Assembly (NCBI GenBank): GCA_963682025.1
Contig: OY821522.1
Location: forward strand, 26,365,652-26,429,651
Reading direction: 5' to 3'
Length of the DNA stretch: 64,000 bases
From: Cordilura impudica
Lineage: Eukaryota > Arthropoda > Insecta > Diptera > Scathophagidae
The first letter of the stretch is position 1, and each line of letters begins with the position of its first letter. The translations under genes were made by a program, and so were the position numbers. The notes under the pieces were generated by a model. The model did no database searches. It saw only the letters and a program-made list of their open reading frames with translations, and had not been told where the DNA came from. Shown here one piece after another: positions 42,712 to 53,824 of the stretch.

Positions 42712-45358
42712 CCGTACGATTCATAACCAGCAAAACTCCTTTAATTTAATAACCAGGTACCCGGGTACCCGAAGTAGGTTGTTTTGCGTTTATTGAAATA
42801 AAATAATATTTTCCTGTAAATATTTTTGTTGTTGATTATATTTTGCGTTCTCAACTGTACAAATTTGATATTTGGAAAAAAAAACTGGTTTCTGTTCGTA
42901 TATAAGTACCTAAAGCGACACAAGTAGGCAGAAACTGGTTTTATGTAAGGGTTGTTTATTTGCTTATTTTGCTTATTTTCGGTACCTACTTGCTTAATTG
43001 CTTTTGAATTAGATAGCAGATGTTCATTTGTGTCGTAAAATTTAAATATTTCATTTGCTTCGCCAGTCTGTGTTGAATATTTGAACAGTGAAGTTGGTGA
43101 AAAATGAGCCGCAACGACCGATATTTGTCTACAAGGGAATACTGGAATTTGAGTGATGAAGCAAGAAGCACATATATTCAACGTTTATTTGAGGAAGCGA
43201 CTCAAGATGAGGACCTTGAAGTGGACCCTGTGGAAGACCAAAATGAAGGAAATGTGTCCTATACTGGCGAAGTTTCGGAATCAGAGAATGAAGATTTGAA
43301 TGTTGACAACGCAAACGAAATTGCAGCTGCTATTGACGCACCAGAGGAAATTTTCTTTGATGATGAAAGTGAAGATGATGATATGCAAGAACATGCACCA
43401 ACAACAAACCCAGCAGACTACATGACTGCACGTGACGGCACACAATGGCACACGTGACGGCACCACGTAGTTGCCAACAAGTGAGAAGCCACAATATATT
43501 CAGAGACCGCTGTGGTCCAGCGCGGATTACTGAAAATATGACGCCTTTGCAGTGTTTCAAATCATACCTCACAGTGGAAATGGTGGATATATTAGTGCGC
43601 CACACAAATAGAAAAGCGCATGCCACATATAATGCGTACAATGAAGCGAATCCCAATAGACGTCAGTTAAAGTGGAAAGACACGACAATCAACGAAATTT
43701 ATGCGTTCATTGGAATGATTTTGATGGCTGGCACAAATCATTCTAATGACGAAAACGCAAGAGATTTGTGGACGTCACAGGCTCACCCAATATTCCGCGC
43801 ACCATGGGAATAAACAGGTTTTTCGATTTGCTGCGTTTTATGCGGTTTGACGACCCCAGAACACGGGTAGAGCGGCAGCGTCAAGACAAAGCGGCGCCAA
43901 TTCGCGATATTTGGATAATGCTCAATGCAAATCTTGCCAGATATTATGTGCCATCAGAATATTTGACCATTGATGAACAATTATATCCATACCGTGGTAG
44001 AACCAAATTCACCCAATATATACCCTCGAAGCCAGCAAAATATGACATAAAAGTATGGTGGATTTGCGATGCCAAAAACTCATATCCACTTCATGGCCAA
44101 ATATATACTGGCAAACAAGAAACTGGTCGTGAAGATGGTGTTGGCGAAAGAGTGGTGAGAGATTTAGTTGGGCCATACTACGGTAGCGGACGAAATATAA
44201 CAATGGATAATTTTTTTACGACGCTGCCGTTGGCTAGGCAACTAAAAGTAGAAAAGCTCAGCATTGTGGGTACACTCCACCGCAACAAAGCTTACATCCC
44301 TGCGGAGATGAAAGAAGACAAAAAAAAAGACGTTGGTTCAAGTTTATTTGGCTTCTACGACAACGTAACACTGCTCTCATATAAGCAGCGGAAGTCCAAC
44401 TCGGTCATCCTTCTTTCTAGTATGCATGATGATGCACAAATTGGCGAGAATGGGAAACCAGAAATTATAAATTTTTATAACCAAACAAAAGGTGGGGTGG
44501 ACGCAATGGACCAAACGCTACAAGAATACACGACCCAGCGACAAACAAGAAGATGGCCGATGGCATTTTTCTATAACATCATTGATGTGAGCGCATTTGC
44601 ATCACACATCATATATTATGGAAATAATCCAACTGCACGATACACCACGACGCGCAGGAAGAATTTCCTGCGTCAACTGGCAGAAAACCTGTGCATTCCT
44701 GTTATAGAAAATAGAATTTCAAATGTGCAAAGCGTGCGCCAATTTTCAACAAAAAATGCAATTGAAAGCATCATCGGAAGGCCGTTGGAGAGTGTGCTTT
44801 GTGCTGCAGGTCCATCAACATCTCCGTCAGCACGACAAAGGGGCAGAAAAGTACATACGGGCGTGTGCTACATGTGCAACCTTCTTCCAAATAAGCGCAG
44901 AAGAAAAACTAGAAAAAATTGCAGCATATGTAGCACGCCGATATGCGATGAGCACGCCATAACAATTACTAAATGCTACAATTGCCACAATAACAACGAT
45001 AGTGATTCGGATGAATTATAATATAATATATATAAAATATGATAAAATAAATAAAAAAGACATTTATTTCCAATAAAAACAACACAAAAAAACGTTTTTT
45101 CATTTACATGTCAGGCATTTACATAGGAATTGCATTAGCGTACCCGGAGACCCGGTTGTGTGTTTATGGGGGTAAAACATTTAAAATCATTTTTTAAAGA
45201 AAATATTGAAAATATTTTGAATTTTTTCGTATTTAAATCTTAGTTTAGCCAAAATCTCCCATGATTCGGAGTTTTATGCCCATATCTCAAAAATTATAGG
45301 CACAGCAGCACTTTAAAGTCAATAAAGGTACACTGGTACCCGGTTATTAATCGTAGGG
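42712..45358 (+). mobile_element. piggyBac-like DNA transposon
   Basis: 2647 bp between two TTAA copies (42708-42711 and 45359-45362). The ends are inverted repeats: CCGTACGATTCATAACC on the left, complement of GGTTATTAATCGTAGGG on the right. The empty site is seen in the other units (TACTTTAACTGTCACG at 51534). Further subterminal symmetry: GGTACCCGGGTACC near 42757 and CTGGTACCCGG near 45333. It carries one transposase reading frame with two frameshifts. Confidence 0.95.
43104..45021 (+). pseudogene. piggyBac-like transposase with two frameshifts
   Basis: Starts at ATG 43104 (MSRNDRYLST). An acidic N-terminal region (to 43457) is followed, after a frameshift near 43440-43460 (a CGTGACGGCAC stretch is repeated there), by the second piece 43445-43813 (MTPLQCFKSYLT, NEIYAFIGMILMAGTNH). 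A second shift near 43800 leads to the long piece 43768-45021. DDE residues: Asp in YLTIDEQLYPYRG, Asp in ITMDNFFTTLPLA and Asp in GGVDAMDQ. A C-terminal Cys-rich finger (CYMCN, CSICSTPICDEH, CYNCH) completes the usual layout, about 590-600 residues in total. Inactive but recent, since the other frames are clean. Confidence 0.93.
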
Positions 45359-46821
45359 TTAACTGTCACGACACGTCGCTAACTATCCATATTTAATAAA
45401 AATTGTATCGGTATCAAGTATTCCGCTCTTTGATATGGAAACTGTTTTTAAGTCTCTGATTTAGTTGAAATTTTCATACAAGCCTAATCCTGATGGTGTT
45501 CCTGCTTGTATTTTGAGACACTGCGCTCAAATTCTAAGGGCGCCCATTACGTGTATTTTCAACAGTTTATTGCAAATTGCTTCTTGGAAAGAATCATTTA
45601 TTATACCTTTGTATAAGTCATATAGCAAGGCGAATGAACTTAAATATAGGGGAATAGCTAAGCTAAGTATTATTCCTAAGTTAATGGAAAAACTTGTTAC
45701 AGATTATCTCTCTTATCAACTAAAGTCGACTGTTCTCCACTTCAGCATGGCTTTTTAAAATCAAGATCAACAGTTACTTATTTTCTAGAATTTTCGACTC
45801 ACGTTTTCAAAGGTTTCGTCCGTGGTGAGCAGACAGATGTGATAAACACTGATTTAAGTAAAGCCTTTGATAGGGTGGATCATAACATTTTACTTCTCAA
45901 ACTAAGACTCATTGGCACACATGAATCTATTATTTTACGGATTGAATCGTATATAACGTTTAGATATCAAATGTCATGTTTCGCAATATTGAATCTAAAA
46001 TTATAAGAGTTACTTCTGGCGATCCCCGAGGCAGTCATTTGGGCCCGTTATTACTTTTACTATTCGTAAATGATCTTCCGACTGTACTTTCGAATTGCAA
46101 CGTCCTTATGTATGCAGATGATGTTAAGTTATTTCACAGTTTCAATGACATAAATGGTCATATTACTCTTCAGCGTGAGCTTGATTTATTAGTTGAATGG
46201 TGTAATGTGAACTTGATGGAACTGAATCTTAAGAAATATAAACATATGATATTTCACAGAAAGGGGATAATTTCTAACGAGTATGGCATTAATGGAATAG
46301 TATTGGATACCATTCAAAATTTCTGGATCTTGGTGTACTTACGGATAGGAAACTTGACTTCATTGGTCATATTAGTATGATTTTTAATAAGGCAAGACCT
46401 ACTCTTGGTTTCGTTAAAAGACGGGATAAGGCATTTTCAGATCCATATGTAACTAAACAGCTTTATACAGCACTTGTAAAACCAATTTGGTATATACATC
46501 AATAATATGGATCCACATTATCAGGTTCATGCCTATGCAATTGAGTCTGGGCAGAGGAAGTTTTTGCTATTCTGTCTACGTGGTTTAGATTGGAGTTATG
46601 ATGAATTACCATCATATACTAATAGACTAAAGCTTATCAAACTTCCAACTCTTGAGAGTAGGTGGACCATGTTGGGTATCACCTTTGTTTTCAACTTTGA
46701 CTCGGAGTTTATTTTATCAAATTTAACTTTAACACACCTTGTAGGTTCACAAGACATTGTGGAATATTTTAGGACTAATTATGCTAATTCTTATCCTTTC
46801 CGCAGAATTTGTCATGATTAG
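45359..46821 (+). pseudogene. LINE reverse transcriptase remnant, copy 1
   Basis: Open pieces 45465-45758 (PDGVPACILRHCA, YRGIAKLSIIPKLMEKL), then broken frames with TDLSKAFDRVDHNILLLKL at about 45850-45905, and 45976-46380 with TSGDPRGSHLGPLLLLLFVN and the catalytic MYADDVKLF (46110). The last piece, 46507-46821, ends FRTNYANSYPFRRICHD at a stop, probably the true C terminus. Stops and shifts lie between the pieces. The motif wording matches Jockey/CR1-like RTs of insects. Confidence 0.85.
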
Positions 46822-47117
46822 AATGTTTACACAATTTCGTTGATTTTATTTGAAATGTATTGAAAGTAAAGCGCGTTATAATTGAATACCTCAATTAACT
46901 ATTTTTTTGTTTTTTATGTTTTTTTAGTTTGTGTATTCCCAATATCAGCTGATGACATAGTCTATGGCTGATTATGACCACACAATCCACTTGCCAGCTC
47001 TTGGAATCCGCCAGGGTTCGGACCATGGTGTGTACGCGGTCCCCACGTTAAGAGGGCATACCCGCTAGATAGGGTGGGGGTGGGTGAGTGTGAGGCGGGG
47101 TTCGGTCGCATAAAAAA

Positions 47118-48026
47118 ATAATTTGGGATTTATAACGGTGTAATTTAATAAAAATTACTCATACTATTTTTTTGTAAAAGGGAAGGTGTAGCCTGTTTGA
47201 CTAGTGACTATTGACATGTACCAGACACACAGTAGTACACCAATGCATTCTGATGTATTTGTCCACGATAAGTTAGCTATAGAAATATATAAGAATGTGT
47301 GAGTGTATGTGTTTATCTTTAGGTAGTTTTAGGTGTTATATATAAATAAAAAATAGTTTCGCGGTAGATCTCGTACAAATATTGGGATATAGTTCGAGCA
47401 TCAATAGTCGATTGTCTTCATTATCACAGTGGTCAGAATCAATCTAAACAGCAAGATGAAAAAGAATAGTGTAATAAGAGGATGAAAATTTTCTGAAATT
47501 GTCCCTGTGGATTACCCTCCCCTTTATGAGAACGGTCGTTTCCATATCGGCCTCTATATCTGCTTCCCCATAATTCAACACACATCAATTAAAGCATTTG
47601 AATTTTTTCACAAATAAATGAGTATTAAACTAACAATTTTAAATTCATGTTTAATCTAAACATTTAATTCCGTTGTTATCATCTTCTGTTTAGTAGTTTT
47701 GTTGTTTCTTTATTTGGCATTATACTCGTATTTCCTTCTTGTACTTTGGATTATTGTTTTTTGATTATTTATTTATTTATTTATTTACTTAATCAATACA
47801 GCACAATAAGAACTAGTCTTATCTAATAGTACTGGGAGGATAATGGCACATTATGATTTTGTTATTAAATAAAAAACAAAAATTCTTAATACTTATTATT
47901 TTAAAGAATAAGTCAATTAAAAAAGGTGTTATTAAAAAAATATTGTTAAATCAAAACTATATTAAGACCACAAGTTTATCAACATCAGAAAGAAAAAAAA
48001 AGTTAATACATTTTTGCATATAAAAA
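47118..48026 (+). repeat. Spacer of the tandem unit, copy 1
   Basis: Non-coding. Repeated at 53295-53795 plus 58918-59331. It contains a TTTA run (47765-47790) and ends GCATATAAAAATTG at the join to BEL. Some of it may be an older A/T-tailed retroelement on the minus strand, but no family is recognised. Confidence 0.7.
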
Positions 48027-50656
48027 TTGTTTCTTTTTCCCACACCATGGAACGCTACGGGAGAGTAGTGCCACTACAAAACTTAGGGTAGTTTTTGATG
48101 GCAATAATAAAGCAAGCTCTCAATTATCTTTAAATGAAGAGCTCAGCCCTGGTCCAGCCCTTCAGAATGATTTACCACAAGTTATTACTCGTTGGCGACG
48201 TTTTAAAATAGGGTTCACTGCCAACCAAGAAAAAATGTTTAGGCAAATCAACGTATGTGAAGAGCATCAGCAACACCAGTGCATTTTGGGTTTGTCATGG
48301 GATCCACAAACTGATAGTTTTTGTTTCAAAATAAATTATACCTTTTCGGATAAAATAACCAAAAGTAGTGTACTTTCAGATTCGGCCAGACTTTTTGACC
48401 CACTAGGTTGGCTGGCACCAACGTCAATTTTAGAAAAAATTATGTTTCAAAAACTTTGGCGTGAAGGACTTGATTGAACAGATCTTCTGCCAAAAAAACT
48501 AAGTGACGAGTGGTCAAATTTCCGTATCGCCTTAAAACGCATTGAAGATCTACGATTACCAAGATGGTTCCAAAGTACTTTAACTTCCTCAGCAGAGTTC
48601 ATGCATTCCGCGATGCATCAAAATTAGCATTTGCCGCTGTCGTATATTTTAGAGTCGTAGGGGAAGATAGCACTGTACACGTAAGTCTTGCACAATCGAA
48701 AACTAAAGTGGCGCCACTGAAAGTACGTACGATTCCTAAGTTAGAATTGAGTGCTGCGGTGTTATGTGCCAAATTGGTGCAGAAAGTCATACGAAATAGT
48801 GATCTTAAAAGCAATCAAATTATATATTGGTCGGACAGCACTACTGTCCTTAACTGGATCAAATGTCAATCGTCAAACCTTCCAGTTTACGAAGCTAATC
48901 GGGTTTCACAAATACAACGATTGACTAATGTAATCGATTGGATATACATTTCTACAAAAGAAAAATCCCGCGGATTGCGCAACAAGAGGATTGGTGCCAC
49001 AAGATCTTCTAAATCATACACTTTGGTGGCAAGGGCCTCCCTGGCTTGTAGATAGTCATCAAAAATGGCCAGTTAAAAAGTTCAGAAATATCATACAACC
49101 AACATCTACAGACATCACTGCAAATGCAACGTCTACAAGATCAGAAACAACTACAGCAATATTATCAACGGCAATCACAACCGATGATAACATAAAACAT
49201 CCCAAGTTTTATTTCAAATTTTCAACATTTACTAAACTACCACGAGTAATAGCGTACATATTTCGCTGGTATGACAACTTAAAAGACCACATTTTAAGAA
49301 AAAGAAATGGTGAGATCGTCGTTTTAAAAAATAATTCATACTCGATTTTAAGCCGTTATTTCACGACACTGGAATTAAAAAGAACTATATCGGTTCTTGT
49401 GAAGCAGTGTCAACAAATTACGTTTAATACTGAAATTAACTGCCTTTTAAAACATAAGCCGCTGCCTTTTAGCAGCAGAATTGCAAATCTTCAGCCATTT
49501 ATCGATAAGGATGGTATTCTACGTATTGGAGGCCGAATCAACAACGCATATTTGCGTTTCTGCAAAAAACATCCCATATTATTAAATAAAAAAGATCCTA
49601 TTTCAACTCTTCTTTTTGCAGATGCACATTACAAAACTTTAGATGGTGTGGCCAACTAATGCAGTCTCAACAAATTATGAGTAATTTACCATCCGTGCGT
49701 ATTCAGCCAGCAAGACCTTTCAAACACAGTGGGTTAGATTATGCAGGCCCTATTATGCTAAAACAATCAAATTTGAGAAGTTCAACCAGCAAAGGTTATA
49801 TATGCCTTTTTGTGTGTATGTGCACCAAAGCCGTACACCTTGAGGGTGTTTCAAGTCTTGCGCAGACGCCTTCCTGGCCGCCTTTAGACGTTTTATATCA
49901 CGAAGAGGGTCATGCACTGACTTATACTCCGACTGTGGGACTACTTTTATAGGACGACCTAGCTGCGACGTTGCATAATGATGGAACAGAATGGCATTTT
50001 ATACCTCTAGCCTCACCACATTTTGGTGGTTTATGGGAGGCAGGTGTAAAGGCAACTAAGCATCATTTACGCCGTATAATGCGTTACCGTGTACTCACTT
50101 TCGAAGAGCTGTCTACACTTCTGTGTCAAATCGAAAGTTGCTTAAACTCGAGTCCACTGTGCTCTCTATCAAACGATCTATCAAACGATTTGTAAATGTA
50201 CTGACACCTGCCCACTTTTTAGTTGGTGAACCTACCACCTGTATTTCTGAAGGTGATTAGCTCGACACTAAGATCGACCGGTTAACTAGATGGAAACAAA
50301 TTGAAAAATTGAAACAACACTTTTGGCAGCGTTGGTCGAAAGAGTTTATTTGCCGAATACCATCAAGGCCCAAATGGAATGCTATTAAACGTGAAGCACA
50401 GGTTGGCGATATGGTGTTAGTTCTACATGAACGCTACTCTCCTCGTTCATGGCCACTAGCTAGAGTGGAATAAGTGCACCCTGGTCCAGATGGACACATT
50501 CATGTTGTTACACTCTATTGGAAGGGCAAATCTTGAAAGCGCCCTATATCTAAAATCTGCTTTCTTCCCAGCAATGATGACATCACAAAGGAACCTGCCG
50601 CTTCTAATGAGAACTTTAATCCGGTTTAGGAACAATTGTTTTTAGTCGGGGAGGAA
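48027..50656 (+). pseudogene. BEL pol remnant, copy 2
   Basis: Starts abruptly at the tandem junction in RT and has the same missing RT palm (GLSWDPQTDSFCF at 48285). It retains the RNase H stretch lost in copy 1 (48564-48750: FRDASKLAFAAVVYF, IPKLELSAAVLCAKL). Further pieces at 48991-49659 and 49659-49952 cover the region up to integrase; a deletion of about 107 bp at 49666 removes the HHCC Cys region (present in copies 1 and 3). The Asp-containing YSDCGTT motif is shifted out of frame by a lost base near 49861. Ends with the [11 protein letters not shown] motif at 50010. Confidence 0.85.
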
Positions 50657-50950
50657 TGTTCAGGAGTTTTATTGCTTTTATTCATCTCTATATAAATATT
50701 GATTATTTTCAATTAGTAACCTCGACACCTGGTCATAATTAATCAATATAGGTAACTGTTTCATTTATTTTTCTTCTTTCTTTTGCTTCTACGCGTACAA
50801 CATGTTAGCATACATATTACATATACCTATTATAGTGAGTCTGGTTGTAAATCTCAGAGAAGACTGTTCTCCTCCGCGGTGCATAATAAAAATTATTAAA
50901 TAAAGTTCATATAATTAATGTAAAAGCAAATCGTTTCATTCCTGAAATTC
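50657..50950 (+). repeat. BEL LTR, copy 2
   Basis: 294 bp, preceded by GTCGGGGAGGAA. Differs from copy 1 by a few substitutions. Confidence 0.9.
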
Positions 50951-53294
50951 TCTGGTATAACGATGTTCGCCAAGAAGACCCTATAACGGGGCTAAATACT
51001 GCGATGTGTAAATCATTTTGCTTTAAACGTACCGATTATAATAAATGGAATGAACTGCTTTTGACTGGTCATTTTTGGCTGATAATCGGCTCTTTAATAC
51101 TTGTACCATGGACTTCCTTTTGGTAAAAGTTTATGATATTTTAACGATTGCTTTTCTAAATGCATTTCTCTTTTGCACCAGAACTTTGAGCATACTGGTC
51201 CTACGTGGAATTCAAAGGAATTGTCGAGGCTAAAAACAGAAAATCTCGCCTTTTTAAAAGATACGCAAACTTCTGTTCAACTTTAGATTATGCTAAATAT
51301 TCTACCGCTGGCGCTGATTATAATTTACTGAATGCTAATTGCTATACTAGGTATTTGGATAATTTAAAACCAAACTTTGCTAATAACCCAAAGTCCTTCT
51401 TTGACTTTGTACATGGTAAACGCAAATCTTCGTTTTCCAACTACAATGTTTTGCAACGAAAATTCATCCTCTGATTATTTTGATATGTTTGCTCTTTTTT
51501 CCAGTCCACGTATATCAATTCTGTTTCAAATACTTTAACTGTCACGACACGTCGCTAACTATCCATATTTAATAAAAATTGTATCGGTATCAAGTATTCC
51601 GCTCTTTGATATGGAAACTGTTTTTAAGTCTCTGATTTAGTTGAAATTTTCATACAAGCCTAGTCCTGATGGTGTTCCTGCTTGTATTTTGAGACACTGC
51701 GCTCAAATTCGTGTATTTTCAACAGTTTATTGCAAATTGCTTCTTGGAAAGAATCATTTATTATACCGTTGTATAAGTCATATAGTAAGGCGAATGAACT
51801 TAACTATAGGGGAATAGCTAAGCTATGTATTATTCCTAAGTTAACGGAAAAACTTGTTACAGATTATCTCTCTTATCAACTAAAGTCGACTGTTCTCCAT
51901 TTCAGCATGGCTTTTTAAAATCAAGATCAAAAGTTACTTATTTTCTAGAATTTTCGACTCACGTTTTCAAAGGTTTCGTCCGTGGTGAGCAGACAGATGT
52001 GATAAACACTGATTTTAGTAAAGCCTTTGATAGGGTGGATCATAACATTTTACTTCTAAAACTAAGACTCATTGGCATACATGAATCTATTATTTTACGG
52101 ATTGAATCGTATCTAACGTTTAGATATCAAATGTCATGTTTCGCAATATTGAATCTAAAATTATAAGAGTTACTTCTGGCGATCCCCAAGGCAGTCGTTT
52201 GGGCCCGTTATTGCTTTTACTATTCGTAAATGATCTTCCGAATGTACTTTCGAATTGCAACGTCCTTATGTATGCAGATGATGTTAAGTTATTTCACAGT
52301 TTCAATGATATAAATGCTCATATTACTCTTCAGCGTGAACTTGACTTATTAGTTGAATGGTGTAATGTGAACTTGATGGAACTGAATCTTAAGAAATATA
52401 AACATATGATATTTCACAGAAAGGGGATAATTTCTAACGAGTATGGCATTAATGGAATAGTATTGGAAACCATTCAAAATTTCTGGATTTTGGTGTACTT
52501 ACGGATAGGAAACTTGACTTCATTGGTCATATTAGTATGATTGTTAATAAGGCAAGTCCTACTCTTGGTTTCGTTAAAAGAGGGGATAAGGCGTTTTCAG
52601 ATCCATATGTAACTAAACAGCTTTATACAGCACTTGTAAGACCAATTTGGTATATACATTAATAATATGGATCCATATTATCAGGTTCATGCCAATGCAA
52701 TTGAGTCTGTGCAGAGGAAGTTTTTGCTATTCTGTCTACGTGGTTTAGATTAGAGTTATGATGAATTACCATCATATACTAATAGACTAAAGCTTATCAA
52801 ACTTCCAACTCTTGAGAGTAGGAGGACCATGTTGGGTATCACCTTTGTTTTCAACTTTGACTCGGAGTTTATTTTATCAAATTTAACTTTAACACACCTT
52901 GTAGGTTCACAAGACATTTTAATCCGCTTCATTTGGAATATTTAAGGACTAATTATGCTAATTCTTATCCTTTCCGCAGAATTTGTCATGATTAGAATGT
53001 TTACACAATTTCGTTGATTTTATTTGTAATGTATTGAAAGTAAAGCGCGTTATAATTGAATACCTCAATTAACAATTTTTTTGTTTTTTATGTTTTTTTA
53101 GTTTGTGTTTTCCCAATATCAGCTGATGACATAGTCTATAGCTGATTTACGACCACACAATCCACTTGCCAGCTCTTGGAATCCGCCAGGGTTCGGAGCA
53201 TGGTGTGTACGCGGTCCCCACGTTAAGAGGGCATGCCCGCTAGATAGGGTGGGGGTTTGTGAGTGTGAGGCGGGGTTCGGTCGCATAAAAAAAA
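50951..53294 (+). pseudogene. LINE 3' half, copy 2
   Basis: The same LINE segment as copy 1 with an empty piggyBac target (51534-51545). Pieces: 51205-51474 (linker), 51682-51918, and 52136-52540 with TSGDPQGSRLGPLLLLLFVN and MYADDVKLF. The C-terminal part carries a stop at 52751 (TAG in place of the Trp codon TGG in copy 1) and an extra stretch near 52919-52932. The 3' UTR ends in an A-run at 53287-53294. Confidence 0.85.
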
Positions 53295-53795
53295 ATAATT
53301 TGGGATTTATAACGGTGTAATTTAATAAAAATTACTCATACTATTTTTATGTAAAAGGGAAGGTGTAGCCTGTTTGACTAGTGACTATTGACATGTACCA
53401 GACACACAGTAGTACACCAATGCATTCTGATGTATTTGTCCACGATAAGTTAGTTATAGAAATATATAAGAATGTGTGAGTGTATGTGTTTATCTTTAGG
53501 TAGTTTTAGGTGTTATATATAAATAAAAAATAGTTTCGCGGTAGATCTCATACAAATATTGGGATATAGTTCGAGCATCAATAGTCGATTGTCTTCATTA
53601 TCACAGTGGTCAGAATCAATCTAAACAGCAAGATGAAAAAGAATAGTGTAATAAGAGGATGAAAATTTTCTCAAATTGTCCCTGAGGATTACCCTCCCCT
53701 TTATGAGAACGGTCGTTCCCATATCGGCCTCTATATCTGCTTCCCCATAATTCAACACACATCAATTAAAGTATTTGAATTTTTTCACAAATAAA
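53295..53795 (+). repeat. Spacer of the tandem unit, copy 2, left part
   Basis: Equivalent to 47118-47612 in unit 1; ends CACAAATAAA at the Helitron insertion point. Confidence 0.8.
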
Positions 53796-53806
53796 CTAGC
53801 AAACCC

Positions 53807-53824
53807 GGCGAACTCCGTTTCGCC
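53807..53824 (-). terminator. Helitron 3' hairpin
   Basis: Complement GGCGAA-ACGGAG-TTCGCC: a 6-bp stem and 6-base loop just inside the CTAG end. In Helitrons such a hairpin is thought to signal the end of rolling-circle transfer. Confidence 0.9.

Larger units (their letters stand above)
34692..47117 (+). mobile_element. CR1/Jockey-type LINE, copy 1, split by BEL and piggyBac-like elements
   Basis: A non-LTR retrotransposon in three pieces: 34692-36666 (ORF1 and endonuclease start), 42124-42711 (after the BEL insertion) and 45359-47117 (RT and 3' end, after the piggyBac-like insertion). Copies 2 and 3 at 50951 and 62308 lack the piggyBac-like insert and show the uninterrupted sequence at that place. 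All ORFs are broken. The 3' UTR is GC-richer (CAGGGTTCGGACCATG...) and ends in an A-run near 47111-47117. Confidence 0.82.
39345..48026 (+). repeat. Composite tandem unit 1
   Basis: First copy of a block made of BEL pol remnant, BEL LTR, LINE 3' half and 0.9-kb spacer. The left edge is defined by homology with units 2 and 3, which start at the same BEL position (AATTGTTTCTTTTTCCCAC). Minus the piggyBac-like insert it is about 6.06 kb. Private changes: the piggyBac-like insert, a 222-bp loss in RNase H and a loss in integrase near 41109. Confidence 0.88.
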
